Shown here one piece after another: positions 9,034 through 18,352 of a stretch of 64,000 nucleotides of DNA. The position numbers and the translations under genes were made by a program. Position 1 is the stretch's first letter. Every line of letters begins with the position of its first letter. The notes beneath the pieces are model-generated. The model saw only the letters and a list, made by a program, of their open reading frames with translations. It was not told the DNA's origin and did not search any database. Source of the DNA: Vibrio syngnathi (GTDB lineage Bacteria; Pseudomonadota; Gammaproteobacteria; Enterobacterales; Vibrionaceae); NCBI RefSeq assembly GCF_002119525.1, contig NZ_CP017916.1, positions 1,798,001 to 1,862,000 of the forward strand, in the 5' to 3' direction.

Positions 9034-9843
9034 TTGAGCGCCAAATATTCTTATTTAGCTTGGCAAGTGAATACTTCTAGCCCAGCAGAAAAGCTCGTTT
9101 TATTGATGCTTGCAGACGGTGCTGACGAATTCGGCTACACCAATGTGTGCCTACAAACAGCAGGTCAACTTTGTGCTCTCTCTACGTTTGGTTTAGCCGA
9201 CTGTCTTAAGTGTTTAGTCGACCAAGGTTTTCTCGATAAGATAAAAGTAGATTATCGAGATCAAAAAGAGATTCACGTTTTCAAAATGCTCATTGAGCAA
9301 GAGCAAGCTACGGCGCACGTTGAGGTTCAACCGACCAACAGTATTCCGGTCTACTCTACGGCACCTGCACCTGCACCTGCACCTGCACCTGCACCTGCAC
9401 CTGCACCTGCACCTGCACCCAAGTTTCAGCCTGCTCCGGCACCGATGCAACACATGCAACATGCCCCTCGCCCACAAGGCCGAGGCTCAATGAACAGCAA
9501 CACCGTCTCTACTCATGATCTCAACGAAGAAGAGATACCATCATGGGCAGAACGCGCGTTTAAATTCTCCGGTTTGACCGGTGACCATAGTTTAGTATGG
9601 AAGAAATTTGTCCTCTGGTATAAAGCCAAAGCCAATGAATTAATGCCATTATCTCGGATTGAATCCAAGCTGCAGTACTGGCTAGTTAACGAGAAGCAAA
9701 ATGAAAGACAACAACAGCAGAAGACCTCTCAATATTCAGGAAATGCAGGACAAGCTCAAGGAAATGGGTATAGACAAAAGCTTAGCCCATCTGAACGCTT
9801 CAGGCAGCAGCTCATTCAAAAAGGCAAAAAGCCAACCTTCTGA
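9034..9843 (+). CDS. DnaT-like primosomal protein
   Basis: This 269-residue protein probably acts at replication restart or initiation. Residues 1-90 look like a small helical or winged-helix domain (YSYLAWQVNTSSPAEKLVLLML, then a region resembling replication-protein wHTH). Residues 108-135 are an Ala-Pro linker from a hexanucleotide repeat. Residues 165-220 carry the DnaT domain (IPSWAERAFKFSGL, LVWKKFVLWYKAKANEL, KLQYWLVNE). The tail ends in SERFRQQLIQKGKKPTF. The start is a TTG, with GAGA about 9 bases upstream; the next in-frame ATG would remove conserved sequence. Its 3' end overlaps the next gene by 143 bases in another frame. Confidence 0.82.
   Translation: MSAKYSYLAWQVNTSSPAEKLVLLMLADGADEFGYTNVCLQTAGQLCALSTFGLADCLKCLVDQGFLDKIKVDYRDQKEIHVFKMLIEQEQATAHVEVQPTNSIPVYSTAPAPAPAPAPAPAPAPAPAPKFQPAPAPMQHMQHAPRPQGRGSMNSNTVSTHDLNEEEIPSWAERAFKFSGLTGDHSLVWKKFVLWYKAKANELMPLSRIESKLQYWLVNEKQNERQQQQKTSQYSGNAGQAQGNGYRQKLSPSERFRQQLIQKGKKPTF
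9361..9420 (+). repeat. Hexanucleotide tandem repeat (GCACCT)10 coding Ala-Pro
   Basis: Nine perfect GCACCT units are followed by one GCACCC, inside the DnaT-like gene. Each unit encodes Ala-Pro, so gain or loss keeps the frame and only changes linker length. This makes it a likely strain-variable locus. Confidence 0.95.
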
Positions 9844-10540
9844 GCCAGCATCACCTGTTGTTTCTGACTCTACAGGCTCAGTCTTACCTGAAGTGATTGA
9901 AGCACAGAGCACTGAAGTCGCGACACCCAATGCTGCGAGCACGGGTTCGTCTCAACAAGTGCCTGTTGTTGACCAAGATCCCGCTGAATTGGAGCTCACG
10001 GATTGGTGTATCCATGTGTTCGGTTCTTTCTTGAGCGTGTACGAAACTCAATGGGAATACCAATACGGTAGTGAGCCAAGCGGAAAGTTTCTTGAGTTTG
10101 CGCACTCTGTAGACTCAGACGGCCTTAATCGTGTGCTAATGCACTGTCATGAGCGTATTCAACTAGGTAACAGCTGGCCGCCACAAATGGGTGAGCTTTG
10201 GATCCTGAAGGATTCACTAACAGAAGAAGAGCTGCTTGATAGCCGCATTCGCGTGTTATCACGCACTGCCGTTAACAACATTGAAAAATGGCTTATCCAA
10301 AACAAACTATACGACTTGAAGCGCACCGCTGAAAACAAGTTGGATGGCCTGTTTAAGAAGTACTATTTGGAAGCGAAGCGTTTAGATGAGAAAGGCATGC
10401 TAGAAACTGAATTACCGCAGTTCCTTCTTGCTGCTAACTCGGTAAAGAACCTGAACGATTTAAAACGTGAAGAGTACGAAAGCCAACACGGCAAAGCGAT
10501 TAACCCGAGAATTCAAAAGATTCTAAACAGTAAAAAGTAA
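9701..10540 (+). CDS. Putative helicase-loader-like protein (lambda P-like)
   Basis: This 279-residue protein has a variable Ser/Pro-rich N-terminus (to about residue 90) and a helical C-terminal region. The segment from LTDWCIHVFGSFLSVYETQW through NSWPPQMGELWIL has the layout of the phage lambda P replication protein family, where a W/F-P-P/S-x-G motif follows an alpha-helical region. That relation is inferred by eye. It starts inside the preceding DnaT-like gene (ATG at 9701, GAG 7 bases upstream); later ATGs at 9743 and 9764 have poorly spaced binding sites and would still overlap. The pairing resembles enteric dnaT-dnaC, but this is not DnaC: no Walker motifs are present. Confidence 0.65.
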   Translation: MKDNNSRRPLNIQEMQDKLKEMGIDKSLAHLNASGSSSFKKAKSQPSEPASPVVSDSTGSVLPEVIEAQSTEVATPNAASTGSSQQVPVVDQDPAELELTDWCIHVFGSFLSVYETQWEYQYGSEPSGKFLEFAHSVDSDGLNRVLMHCHERIQLGNSWPPQMGELWILKDSLTEEELLDSRIRVLSRTAVNNIEKWLIQNKLYDLKRTAENKLDGLFKKYYLEAKRLDEKGMLETELPQFLLAANSVKNLNDLKREEYESQHGKAINPRIQKILNSKK

Positions 10541-10555
10541 CTGTTCGCGCTACTG

Positions 10556-10632
10556 CTATGGTCTATGGTCTATGGTCTATGGTCTATGGTCTATGGTCTA
10601 TGGTCTATGGTCTATGGTCTATGGTCTATGGT
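10556..10632. repeat. Heptanucleotide tandem repeat (CTATGGT)11
   Basis: Eleven perfect copies of CTATGGT lie between the stop of the helicase-loader-like gene and the terminator at 10670. The 7-base unit is not a multiple of three and no gene crosses it, so length changes would only alter the 3' untranslated spacer. Likely hypervariable between strains. Confidence 0.97.
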
Positions 10633-10669
10633 CAGAAAATACCGTCAAGATTACCCGGTCAATAGATAC

Positions 10670-10700
10670 AAAAATGCCAGCTATCAAGCTGGCATTTTTT
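10670..10700. terminator. Bidirectional terminator
   Basis: A perfect 13-bp stem (AAAAATGCCAGCT / AGCTGGCATTTTT) with an ATCA loop has an A-run on one side and a T-run on the other. It can end both the rightward DnaT/lambda P-like transcript and the leftward barrel gene transcript. Confidence 0.9.
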
Positions 10701-10763
10701 ATGAGTTTTACTAACCCATCAAACAATTATCCGACCGCTATTTACGATCGCCTTACTGATTAA

Positions 10764-11258
10764 TTACAGTAGGTGGATAGTTGCGTTTAGAGAGAAAACG
10801 CCTGAGTCGTCATCTTTCATGTTGAAGTTTTGGTAGCTAGCGCCTACAGATAGTGGACCAAAGATGAAGTATTCTGCGCCTACACCGTACATGATATCAA
10901 CTTCGTCTTGCTTGAAGCCGTTCGCTTTAAGCTCGTAAGAGTGAAGACCACCCTTCGCGTAAACGTGAAGAGGACCAAAATCGATGCTTGGTTTGATTGC
11001 TAGGTAAGTTGTGCTTGCGTCTAGTTTAGTCAGTGTTTGGTTGCCGTATTTAACACTGTCGAAAGAACCTAGATCCCAGTAACCCGCTTCAACACCAATA
11101 AATGGAAGGATGCCCGTACCCACGTGGATACCCATTGCTGTCTCTTCTTTATTACCTAATGAGTTTTGACCACCCATTGCGCCGCCGTACAACCAAGAAT
11201 CAGCCATCGCTGTTGAAGATGCACCTAGCAGTGCTAGAGCCAATAACGTTTTTTTCAT
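10764..11258 (-). CDS. Small outer-membrane beta-barrel protein
   Basis: This 164-residue exported protein has a clear signal peptide (MKKTLLALALLGASSTAMA, cleavage after residue 19). The mature chain has about eight amphipathic strands (YLAIKPSIDFGPLHVYAKGGLHSYEL, GVGAEYFIFGPLSVGASYQNF), as in the OmpA-type barrel superfamily. It ends in alternating hydrophobic residues rather than Phe. It sits alone on the minus strand between a shared terminator and the 3' end of hrpA. Function not recognisable; structural or adhesin-like roles are possible. Confidence 0.75.
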   Translation of the reverse strand: MKKTLLALALLGASSTAMADSWLYGGAMGGQNSLGNKEETAMGIHVGTGILPFIGVEAGYWDLGSFDSVKYGNQTLTKLDASTTYLAIKPSIDFGPLHVYAKGGLHSYELKANGFKQDEVDIMYGVGAEYFIFGPLSVGASYQNFNMKDDDSGVFSLNATIHLL

Positions 11259-11401
11259 ATTCGACCTTTTTCGTCCTGTTGGCAGGCCTTGTGTGGTAAT
11301 AAATTGCCACCAAGTCGCCCTGTATGTAATAACTATTCAATTAGTAATGCAATATGCAAGATTTATACCCAAACCTTGCCATTGCGTCTAGCTTTATTCG
11401 T

Positions 11402-14400
11402 TTAGCAAGCATCAATCGCGTTTTTAACACGCTTATCTGATACTGGGTAAGGTGTGCCGAGTTGCTGTGCGAAGAAGCTTACACGAAGCTCTTCTATCAT
11501 CCAACGCACCTCTTTTACATTTTCTGGAACCGCGATCCCTTTTGGGATTTTATTCAGCAGCTCTTTGTAATTATTCATTACTGACTCAACTTTGATCATA
11601 TGAAGACGATCTTTGTTCGGGTCAATCGGCAGTTTCTCCATTCGACGCTCTATCGCTTTCATATAGCGTAGAATATCCGGCAAGCGTTTCCACCCGCATT
11701 CTGTGGCAAAGCCCTTAAAAATCAAACCTTCTATTTGAGCTTTAATGTCTGAAAGCGCAAATGCCATGGAAAGATCCACACGCCCTTTGAGCTTCTTGCT
11801 GATGCTGAATGCCGTGGTTAAGATGGTTTCAACCTGTTGAGCGATCTCAACAACTGTGTCATCCAACTCTGCACGTACGTGTTCTTTCAGAGCTTCAAAC
11901 TGCTCTGGCTCCCAAACTATGCCGCCCTTCTGCTCAATCAGCTTATCAATACCACAAGCGATACAGTCATCGATAAGATCGAGCACCTGTCCGTATGGGT
12001 TGAAGTACAAACCAAGCTTAGATTTGTTCGGTAAATTCGAGTGCAAGTATTTGATCGGCGATGGTACGTTCAACAGAATTAAACGACGCTGACCCGATTT
12101 CATTGCAGTGATCTGCTCTTGCTCAGTTTCGAACAATTTGATTTCTACGCTGTCTTTGGTGTCCACCAGTGCTGGGAAGGCTTTAACATCATAGCCACCA
12201 CGTTTCTGTTGGTAGACTTTTGGTAACTCACCAAAGCTCCACGTATGCAGGTTTTGCTGTTCAATGTCATCGTCTGCCACTTTAGAAAGTGTTTCTTGAA
12301 CCTTGTCTTTCAGGCTCTCTTTCAACTCATGCAGGTCTTTCTGCTCTTTCAGTTTGCGCTTGCGATGATCCACAGCACGGAATGTTACCTTTAAGTGCTC
12401 TGGAATCTGGTCTAACTTCCAGTCATCACGTACCACTTCCACACCGGTCATGCGGCGTAGTTCTTTCTCAAGAGAATCCAACAACGGAGCTTCTAGTGGT
12501 GTTACACGAGCCAAGAATGCATCAGCGTAGTTTGGTGCAGGCACAAAGTTACGGCGTAGCGTTTTTGGTAACGACTTAATCAGGCTAATCACCAGTTCCT
12601 GACGTAGGCCTGGGATCTGCCAATCAAAACCGTTCTGGTCGATTTGGTTCAAGATAGGCAGCGGAATGTGTACCGTTACACCATCGTTGTCATCGCCCGG
12701 CTCAAATTGGTAGCTCAGCTTCAACTTGATTCCATTTTGATGCCAGAAGTTCGGGTAATCCAAATCAGTAACGTGGCTTGCATCACCTCGGAACAGCATC
12801 GACTTTTCAAAGTTAAGCAGTTCCGGTGTTTTCTGGCTGGTCTTCTTCCACCATGTATCGAAGTGACGGCCTGAAACCGCTTCTTCACCAACACGTTGGT
12901 CATAGAAATCGAACAGTTCATCATCGTCAATCAAGATGTCACGACGACGAGACTTATGCTCAAGCTCTTCAACTTCTTGCAGTAGCTTACGGTTTTGTTT
13001 GAAGAAAGCGTGTTTGGTTTCCCACTCACCTTCGACCAATGCGCTGCGTACAAACAACTCACGGCTGACGGTTGCGTCAATCGCACCGTAGTTGACTAAG
13101 CGTTTTGGAATGATTGGGATACCGTAAAGCATCACTTTTTCGTGAGCCATTACTGCCGCTTGCTTCTTCGACCAATGTGGTTCGCTGTAGCTGCGCTTAA
13201 TCAGGTGTTTCGCTAGTGGTTCAATCCATTCCGGCTGAATTTTGGCGATAACACGACCCCAAAGTTTTGAGGTTTCCACCAGCTCAGCAGACATGATCCA
13301 CTTAGGCTGTTTCTTAAAGAGGCCAGACGCAGGGAAGATATGGAAGCGCGCATTACGAGCACCTTGATATTCATTCTTCTCTTGGTCTTTCATACCGATG
13401 TGTGAAAGCAGACCTGAGAGCAGTGACATGTGAATGCCATCGTAGCTGCCCGGCTCTGTATTCAGCTTGGTATCTAATTCACGCATCGCTTGGTGAATTT
13501 GGAAGTACACATCTTGCCATTCACGGATACGTAAATAGTTTAAATAATCTTGCTTACACTGTTTGCGGAACTGGTTACTCGACAGCTCTTTCTGTTGCTG
13601 CTTAACGTAATCCCAAAGGTTCACAAACGTGATGAAGTCCGACTCTTTATCGAAGAAGCGCTTGTGCTTATCGTCAGATGATTGTTGCTTGTCTGATGGG
13701 CGCTCACGCGGATCTTGAATCGACAACGCAGACGCAATCACCATCACTTCATGTAAACAGCGGTTACTTGGGGCTTCAATCACCATACGCGCTAAACGTG
13801 GATCGATCGGCAGCTTCGCTAGCTTACGACCAATCGCGGTTAGCTTCTTCTTATCGTCGCCTTGATTCTTGTTTTTGTTCGCAGCCGGTTCAGCGGTTGC
13901 GATTGCACCTAGCTCTTCAAGTAGCCTTACACCATCTTGAATGTTGCGCTTATCGGGCGCTTCAACAAATGGGAATGCTTGAATATCGCCTAGGCCTAAC
14001 GCTGTCATCTGAAGGATAACCGATGCTAGGTTAGTACGAAGGATCTCTGGGTCAGTAAACTCTGGGCGTGATTCAAAATCTTCCTCAGAGTAAAGACGAA
14101 TACAGATACCTTCAGCAACACGACCACAACGACCTTTACGCTGATTTGCGCTTGCTTGAGACACTGGCTCAATCGGTAGGCGTTGTACTTTAGTACGGTA
14201 GCTGTAACGGCTAATACGCGCCGTACCCGGGTCGATAACATACTTAATACCCGGAACGGTTAACGAGGTTTCTGCCACGTTGGTCGCGAGAACAATGCGT
14301 CGACCAGTATGAGACTGGAAGATACGGTTCTGCTCACCCGCCGATAGACGCGCGTACAGCGGAACAATCTCAGTATCACGCAGGTTACGTTTACTTAAAG

Positions 14401-15484
14401 AATCGGCAGTATCACGAATTTCACGTTCACCGTTCATGAAGATCAAGATATCGCCTTGGCCTTCATCACACAGCTCATCAACGGCTTCAAATATGCCTTC
14501 GATTTGATCGCGGTCTGAATCACTGTCATCACCACCTAGTGGGCGGTAACGCGTATCAACTGGGTAAGTACGACCTGATACTTCAATGATGGGTGCATTG
14601 TTAAAGTGCTTCGAGAAACGCTCAGGATCGATGGTCGCCGACGTGATAATCACTTTCAAGTCAGGACGCTTTGGCAGAAGCTCTCTTAAGTAACCCATGA
14701 TGAAGTCGATATTCAGGCTACGTTCGTGCGCTTCATCGATAATGATGGTGTCGTACTGGCTTAAGAAACGGTCGTGCTGAATTTCCGCCAGTAGAATACC
14801 GTCGGTCATCAATTTGATTTGGGTGTTTTCAGAAATTTGGTCGTTAAAACGAACCTTGTAACCAACGAACTCACCTAACTGAGTTTCCATCTCTTCTGCA
14901 ATACGGTTGGCAACCGAACGCGCCGCAAGACGACGAGGCTGAGTGTGACCAATTAGGCCAAAACGACCTCGGCCAAGCTCAGAACAGATCTTTGGTAACT
15001 GAGTGGTTTTACCCGAACCTGTTTCACCCGCCACGATAACCACTTGGTTTTCAGCAATGGCTTTCGCAATATCATCGCGCTTTTGGCTAACAGGGAGAAT
15101 CTCTGGGTATTCGATGGTGGGTTTCTGCGCAGCACGCTGAGTTGCCGTCATCATCGACTTGGCAATATCTAACGCAATCTCATCGAAGACAGCGTGTTTA
15201 GATTGTTCGTTCTTGATTTTACTCGCGCCAGTAATTCGCTGACTCAAACGGAAGCGGTCGCGCATCATACATTCGTGGAGCGCTTTACGAAGAGATACTG
15301 GGCTATTTTGAGATGGTTTTGTCTTTGTCGCTGACTGTTCAGCTTTTTTTGCATTTGCTTGTTCAGCATTTAATTGTTCAGCAGGCTTGTTCGATGCAGC
15401 TTTGTTTGGTTTCGCTTGGTTCTGTGAAGAACTTGGCTGTGCTGTATTCTTGTTGTTGTCTGCTTTTTCCGGAGACGAAGTCAA
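11402..15484 (-). CDS. hrpA: DEAH-box ATP-dependent RNA helicase HrpA
   Basis: This 1360-residue helicase rescues stalled ribosomes or remodels mRNA. Residues 1-65 are low-complexity Ala/Lys/Gln/Ser. The helicase core has Walker A GETGSGKT at 153-160, DEAH at 250-253 and SAT motif III near 282, followed by the HA2/OB and DUF3418-type C-terminal region (ending LGTPYPVSDKRVKNAIDAC). Length and domain order fit HrpA, not the shorter HrpB. The start is TTG with AGGA 7 bases upstream; no in-frame ATG is near enough. Monocistronic. Confidence 0.95.
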   Translation of the reverse strand: MTSSPEKADNNKNTAQPSSSQNQAKPNKAASNKPAEQLNAEQANAKKAEQSATKTKPSQNSPVSLRKALHECMMRDRFRLSQRITGASKIKNEQSKHAVFDEIALDIAKSMMTATQRAAQKPTIEYPEILPVSQKRDDIAKAIAENQVVIVAGETGSGKTTQLPKICSELGRGRFGLIGHTQPRRLAARSVANRIAEEMETQLGEFVGYKVRFNDQISENTQIKLMTDGILLAEIQHDRFLSQYDTIIIDEAHERSLNIDFIMGYLRELLPKRPDLKVIITSATIDPERFSKHFNNAPIIEVSGRTYPVDTRYRPLGGDDSDSDRDQIEGIFEAVDELCDEGQGDILIFMNGEREIRDTADSLSKRNLRDTEIVPLYARLSAGEQNRIFQSHTGRRIVLATNVAETSLTVPGIKYVIDPGTARISRYSYRTKVQRLPIEPVSQASANQRKGRCGRVAEGICIRLYSEEDFESRPEFTDPEILRTNLASVILQMTALGLGDIQAFPFVEAPDKRNIQDGVRLLEELGAIATAEPAANKNKNQGDDKKKLTAIGRKLAKLPIDPRLARMVIEAPSNRCLHEVMVIASALSIQDPRERPSDKQQSSDDKHKRFFDKESDFITFVNLWDYVKQQQKELSSNQFRKQCKQDYLNYLRIREWQDVYFQIHQAMRELDTKLNTEPGSYDGIHMSLLSGLLSHIGMKDQEKNEYQGARNARFHIFPASGLFKKQPKWIMSAELVETSKLWGRVIAKIQPEWIEPLAKHLIKRSYSEPHWSKKQAAVMAHEKVMLYGIPIIPKRLVNYGAIDATVSRELFVRSALVEGEWETKHAFFKQNRKLLQEVEELEHKSRRRDILIDDDELFDFYDQRVGEEAVSGRHFDTWWKKTSQKTPELLNFEKSMLFRGDASHVTDLDYPNFWHQNGIKLKLSYQFEPGDDNDGVTVHIPLPILNQIDQNGFDWQIPGLRQELVISLIKSLPKTLRRNFVPAPNYADAFLARVTPLEAPLLDSLEKELRRMTGVEVVRDDWKLDQIPEHLKVTFRAVDHRKRKLKEQKDLHELKESLKDKVQETLSKVADDDIEQQNLHTWSFGELPKVYQQKRGGYDVKAFPALVDTKDSVEIKLFETEQEQITAMKSGQRRLILLNVPSPIKYLHSNLPNKSKLGLYFNPYGQVLDLIDDCIACGIDKLIEQKGGIVWEPEQFEALKEHVRAELDDTVVEIAQQVETILTTAFSISKKLKGRVDLSMAFALSDIKAQIEGLIFKGFATECGWKRLPDILRYMKAIERRMEKLPIDPNKDRLHMIKVESVMNNYKELLNKIPKGIAVPENVKEVRWMIEELRVSFFAQQLGTPYPVSDKRVKNAIDAC

Positions 15485-15641
15485 AGCGTGTCCTATTCTT
15501 GTACTTATTAAACTCGCGCGATTATATCACAAGTGAGCTAGGCTATAGAACGGAAAGCCACCCTAGCCTGTTGTTTTAATTATTCAGGCACAGTGTTTAA
15601 ACATGTACAACATTAGTCAGATACACCGCAACGTATAAACA

Positions 15642-15671
15642 AAAAGAGATTGGTTCTACCCAATCTCTTTT
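15642..15671. terminator. Terminator of the sugar operon
   Basis: A perfect 12-bp stem (AAAAGAGATTGG / CCAATCTCTTTT) with a 6-base loop lies 36 bases beyond the GH3 stop. On the minus strand it runs into TTTTTGTTTAT, ending the long sugar operon. Confidence 0.85.
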
Positions 15672-15706
15672 ACTTTCCTTCGAACAATTTACGTTAAGTG
15701 GAATGT

Positions 15707-17863
15707 TTACCCAAGATGAACAGTTACCGACTCAGTCGCTAGACAGCTTCCCCCAATGTAGATGTCAATGTCACCAACCTCATACATAAAACACTCTTGA
15801 GAACCATAGAACTTTAGGTCGTCCGCTGAAATCGTCAGCCTAATCGTTTTACGTTCATTCCCTTTTAAAAAGCATTTTGTAAATGCTTTTAGCTCTCGTT
15901 GAGGGCGAGTCGTCGAAGATACCTTACGTGAGATATAGCATTGAACGATTTCTTGCCCTGCCCTTTCAGATACATTCTCTACCTCAACTTCAACAATCAG
16001 GTTCTCATCCTCAGCAATTTCAGATGTCACAGCCGTCAACTTACCATATTCAAACTGAGAGTAACTCAAGCCAAAACCGAATGGGTAAAGCGGTGTATCT
16101 TGCTCATTTTTGTATGGCATGTACTCTTGATAAGCTCTCATTTTGCCAATCGGCTTGCGGCCATAATACATCGGTATTTGACCCGTCGTTCTTGGCACCG
16201 TCATGGTCAACTTACCACTCGGATTGCTGCGACCAAACAGTAAGTTACCGACTGCGTTGCCTGTCTCTGTACCGCTTTGCCATGCATAAACCAACGACTG
16301 GGCGTATTGCTCAACCTTAGGAGACGGTACAGGTCTACCAGTACACTGCACCACAATCAGAGGTTTACCCGTTTTACCAATTGCCTCAATCAACTCTTCT
16401 TGACCCGGTGGCAGCACAAGCTCAGCGATATTGCGAGCTTCTCCAGTTCGGCGATGACTTTCACCGACACAGAGTACAACTACATCGCCGCGATGCGCAC
16501 ACTCCATCATGTCATCACTAAATGCGCTTGAATCAGTAATTATGGTGTTCTCTGGCGCAGCTGCTTGGATGCCATCGGCTATCGTTGCTACGTCGTCCGC
16601 ATTGCCATCTAAACACCAAGAACCAAGGTGCTGCCTTTGTGAATGAGCATGAGGACCAATCACAGCAATGGTTAAACCTTGTGAGTCCAACGGTAGCAAA
16701 TCACCATCATTTTTAAGCAGCACCATGCTCTCTTCAGCGAGAGCTAACGCTTTGTGCTTATGTTCCTCTAACCCGAGTACGCTTTTATGCAGTTCAGGGT
16801 CGATGTATGGTCGTTCAAACAGACCAGCGCGAAACTTGGTTAACAATACACGATAAACGGCTTCATCTAGGTTTTCTTGCAAGCTTGGATTGCTCATCAC
16901 CAGTTCTTCAAGGGTATCTTCGTATGCTTCGTGCGTCATCGCCATATCAACACCCGCATCCAACGCCTTTAACGCCGCTGCCGATGGGTCTTTCGCAACT
17001 TGGAAGTATTCCAGATCGGAAATAGAGCCCCAATCACTGACGACCATGCCATCAAACTTCTGCTCGCCTTTGAGCCAGTCTCGAATTAATAGGCGAGATC
17101 CGGTTACCGGTGTACCACCAAGGTCGTTAAATCCAGACATCATGGTTGCAACGCCAGCTTTCACAGCTGCGGCAAACGGAGGCAAATGCACATTGTGTAA
17201 GGTGTTATCGCTCAATTCCGTGGTGTCGTAGTCGCGACCACCCTCTGACGCTCCGTAACCAACAAAATGTTTGGCGCACGCCACCAGCTTATTGGGTTGT
17301 GAAGGGTCGTCACCTTGGAAACCTTTCACTACTGATTTAGCAAACTGACTGGTTAAGTACGGATCTTCACCTGAACTCTCAATCACTCTGCCCCAACGAG
17401 GGTCTCGAACAATGTCGAGCATCGGCGCAAAAGTCCAGTTAATGCCTAGCGATGCCGCTTCTGCAGCAATGCACTCATAAGCTTCTTCAACCAACTTGGG
17501 GTTCCAAGAACATGCCTGAGCCAGAGGAATGGGTAGCACCGTCTTTTGGCCGTAAATCACATCACGAGCGAATATTATGGGAATACCAAGGCGGCTTTTT
17601 TCCATCGCCACCTTTTGGATCTCATTGAGCTGATGCGGATCAACCGATTCACCCGGAGCATTGCCTGCCCACGCCGTGTCAGCAAGGATGCGCGAGCCAT
17701 ACGCACCCTGCTCCACTTTCATCAAATACTCTTGCTTATTGTCGTCATAATCTAGCATTGGAGATTGGCAAAGCTGACCCACTTTCTCGACAAGCGTCAT
17801 CTGAGACAGTAAGTCTTGCGCTCTGGTTTGGTAACTCGCAGAGCTGTCTTTGTACAAGGCCAT
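15707..17863 (-). CDS. GH3 beta-glucosidase, cytoplasmic
   Basis: This 718-residue glycoside hydrolase family 3 enzyme cleaves terminal beta-glucosides. The N-terminal TIM-barrel domain carries GEDPY, the KH motif in CAKHFVGYG and the nucleophile Asp277 in VVSDWGS. A second alpha/beta domain and a C-terminal fibronectin-III-like domain follow (from about residue 600). There is no signal peptide, so it acts on imported sugar. It is the last gene of the ABC-transporter operon, and by analogy with the Listeria innocua sophorose cluster it probably hydrolyses sophorose. The ATG is preferred to an adjacent TTG. It starts 3 bases after the preceding stop, so translation is probably coupled. Confidence 0.92.
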   Translation of the reverse strand: MALYKDSSASYQTRAQDLLSQMTLVEKVGQLCQSPMLDYDDNKQEYLMKVEQGAYGSRILADTAWAGNAPGESVDPHQLNEIQKVAMEKSRLGIPIIFARDVIYGQKTVLPIPLAQACSWNPKLVEEAYECIAAEAASLGINWTFAPMLDIVRDPRWGRVIESSGEDPYLTSQFAKSVVKGFQGDDPSQPNKLVACAKHFVGYGASEGGRDYDTTELSDNTLHNVHLPPFAAAVKAGVATMMSGFNDLGGTPVTGSRLLIRDWLKGEQKFDGMVVSDWGSISDLEYFQVAKDPSAAALKALDAGVDMAMTHEAYEDTLEELVMSNPSLQENLDEAVYRVLLTKFRAGLFERPYIDPELHKSVLGLEEHKHKALALAEESMVLLKNDGDLLPLDSQGLTIAVIGPHAHSQRQHLGSWCLDGNADDVATIADGIQAAAPENTIITDSSAFSDDMMECAHRGDVVVLCVGESHRRTGEARNIAELVLPPGQEELIEAIGKTGKPLIVVQCTGRPVPSPKVEQYAQSLVYAWQSGTETGNAVGNLLFGRSNPSGKLTMTVPRTTGQIPMYYGRKPIGKMRAYQEYMPYKNEQDTPLYPFGFGLSYSQFEYGKLTAVTSEIAEDENLIVEVEVENVSERAGQEIVQCYISRKVSSTTRPQRELKAFTKCFLKGNERKTIRLTISADDLKFYGSQECFMYEVGDIDIYIGGSCLATESVTVHLG

Positions 17864-17866
17864 CAA

Positions 17867-18352
17867 TTAAATCTCTTTCATTTTATAGCGTGGGAAGGCT
17901 TCTTTTAGAAACTCGGTCATCTCTTGGTATAATGCGTCATTACCAGACTGTTTCGCTAAGCGTCGCAGTTGATCGGCAGCCGTTGGCACATATCGAGAAT
18001 CAAGCTGCACGTAGATTTCAATAAAGGCCATTAACTGCTCTTCGTTTAATTGCTTAATGATCAATGCAGGCTTCTCCAATGACTGATAGTAAGCGTCTGG
18101 TTTAGGACCAAGCGTTGCGCTTCGCCAAGTCTCTATCACTTGTTGGTAGCCACCTAAATACTCATCTTCAATTCTGAGTTCGAGTTTGTTCATCCCTTTT
18201 AACGCTGTTACCAGCTCACCTTTTTTGTATTGCTGCTCTGCGTATGCAAAGTAGTTTTCCGATAGTGAGTAAGCTCTCAGCCAAGCGGAGCCATAGGCAA
18301 TAAAGATAACCGAGGCCAACGCTAACAATTTATATCCTGTCGATACTTTCAT
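17867..18352 (-). CDS. Unknown membrane-anchored protein in the sugar operon
   Basis: I do not recognise this 161-residue protein. One hydrophobic helix at about residues 8-26 should anchor it in the inner membrane with the remainder in the periplasm. The rest is predicted helical with a TPR-like flavour (YFAYAEQQYKKGELVTALKGM). Its ATG overlaps the stop of the MalG-like permease gene by one base (TAATG) and the GH3 gene follows directly, so it is embedded in the operon and may be an accessory to the transporter. No catalytic motif seen. Confidence 0.75.
   Translation of the reverse strand: MKVSTGYKLLALASVIFIAYGSAWLRAYSLSENYFAYAEQQYKKGELVTALKGMNKLELRIEDEYLGGYQQVIETWRSATLGPKPDAYYQSLEKPALIIKQLNEEQLMAFIEIYVQLDSRYVPTAADQLRRLAKQSGNDALYQEMTEFLKEAFPRYKMKEI

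Noticed and set aside
9214..9493. Arg/Cys-rich and His/Leu-rich frames opposite or out of frame with the DnaT-like gene
   Set aside because: They are shadows of the GCACCT hexamer repeat in other frames.
8690..10632. Tandem repeats as a possible CRISPR array
   Set aside because: Units are contiguous with no spacers and no cas genes are present.
10572..10763. 63-codon frame reading MVYGLWS repeats
   Set aside because: It is an accidental translation of the CTATGGT heptamer repeat; it has no ribosome binding site and runs through the terminator.
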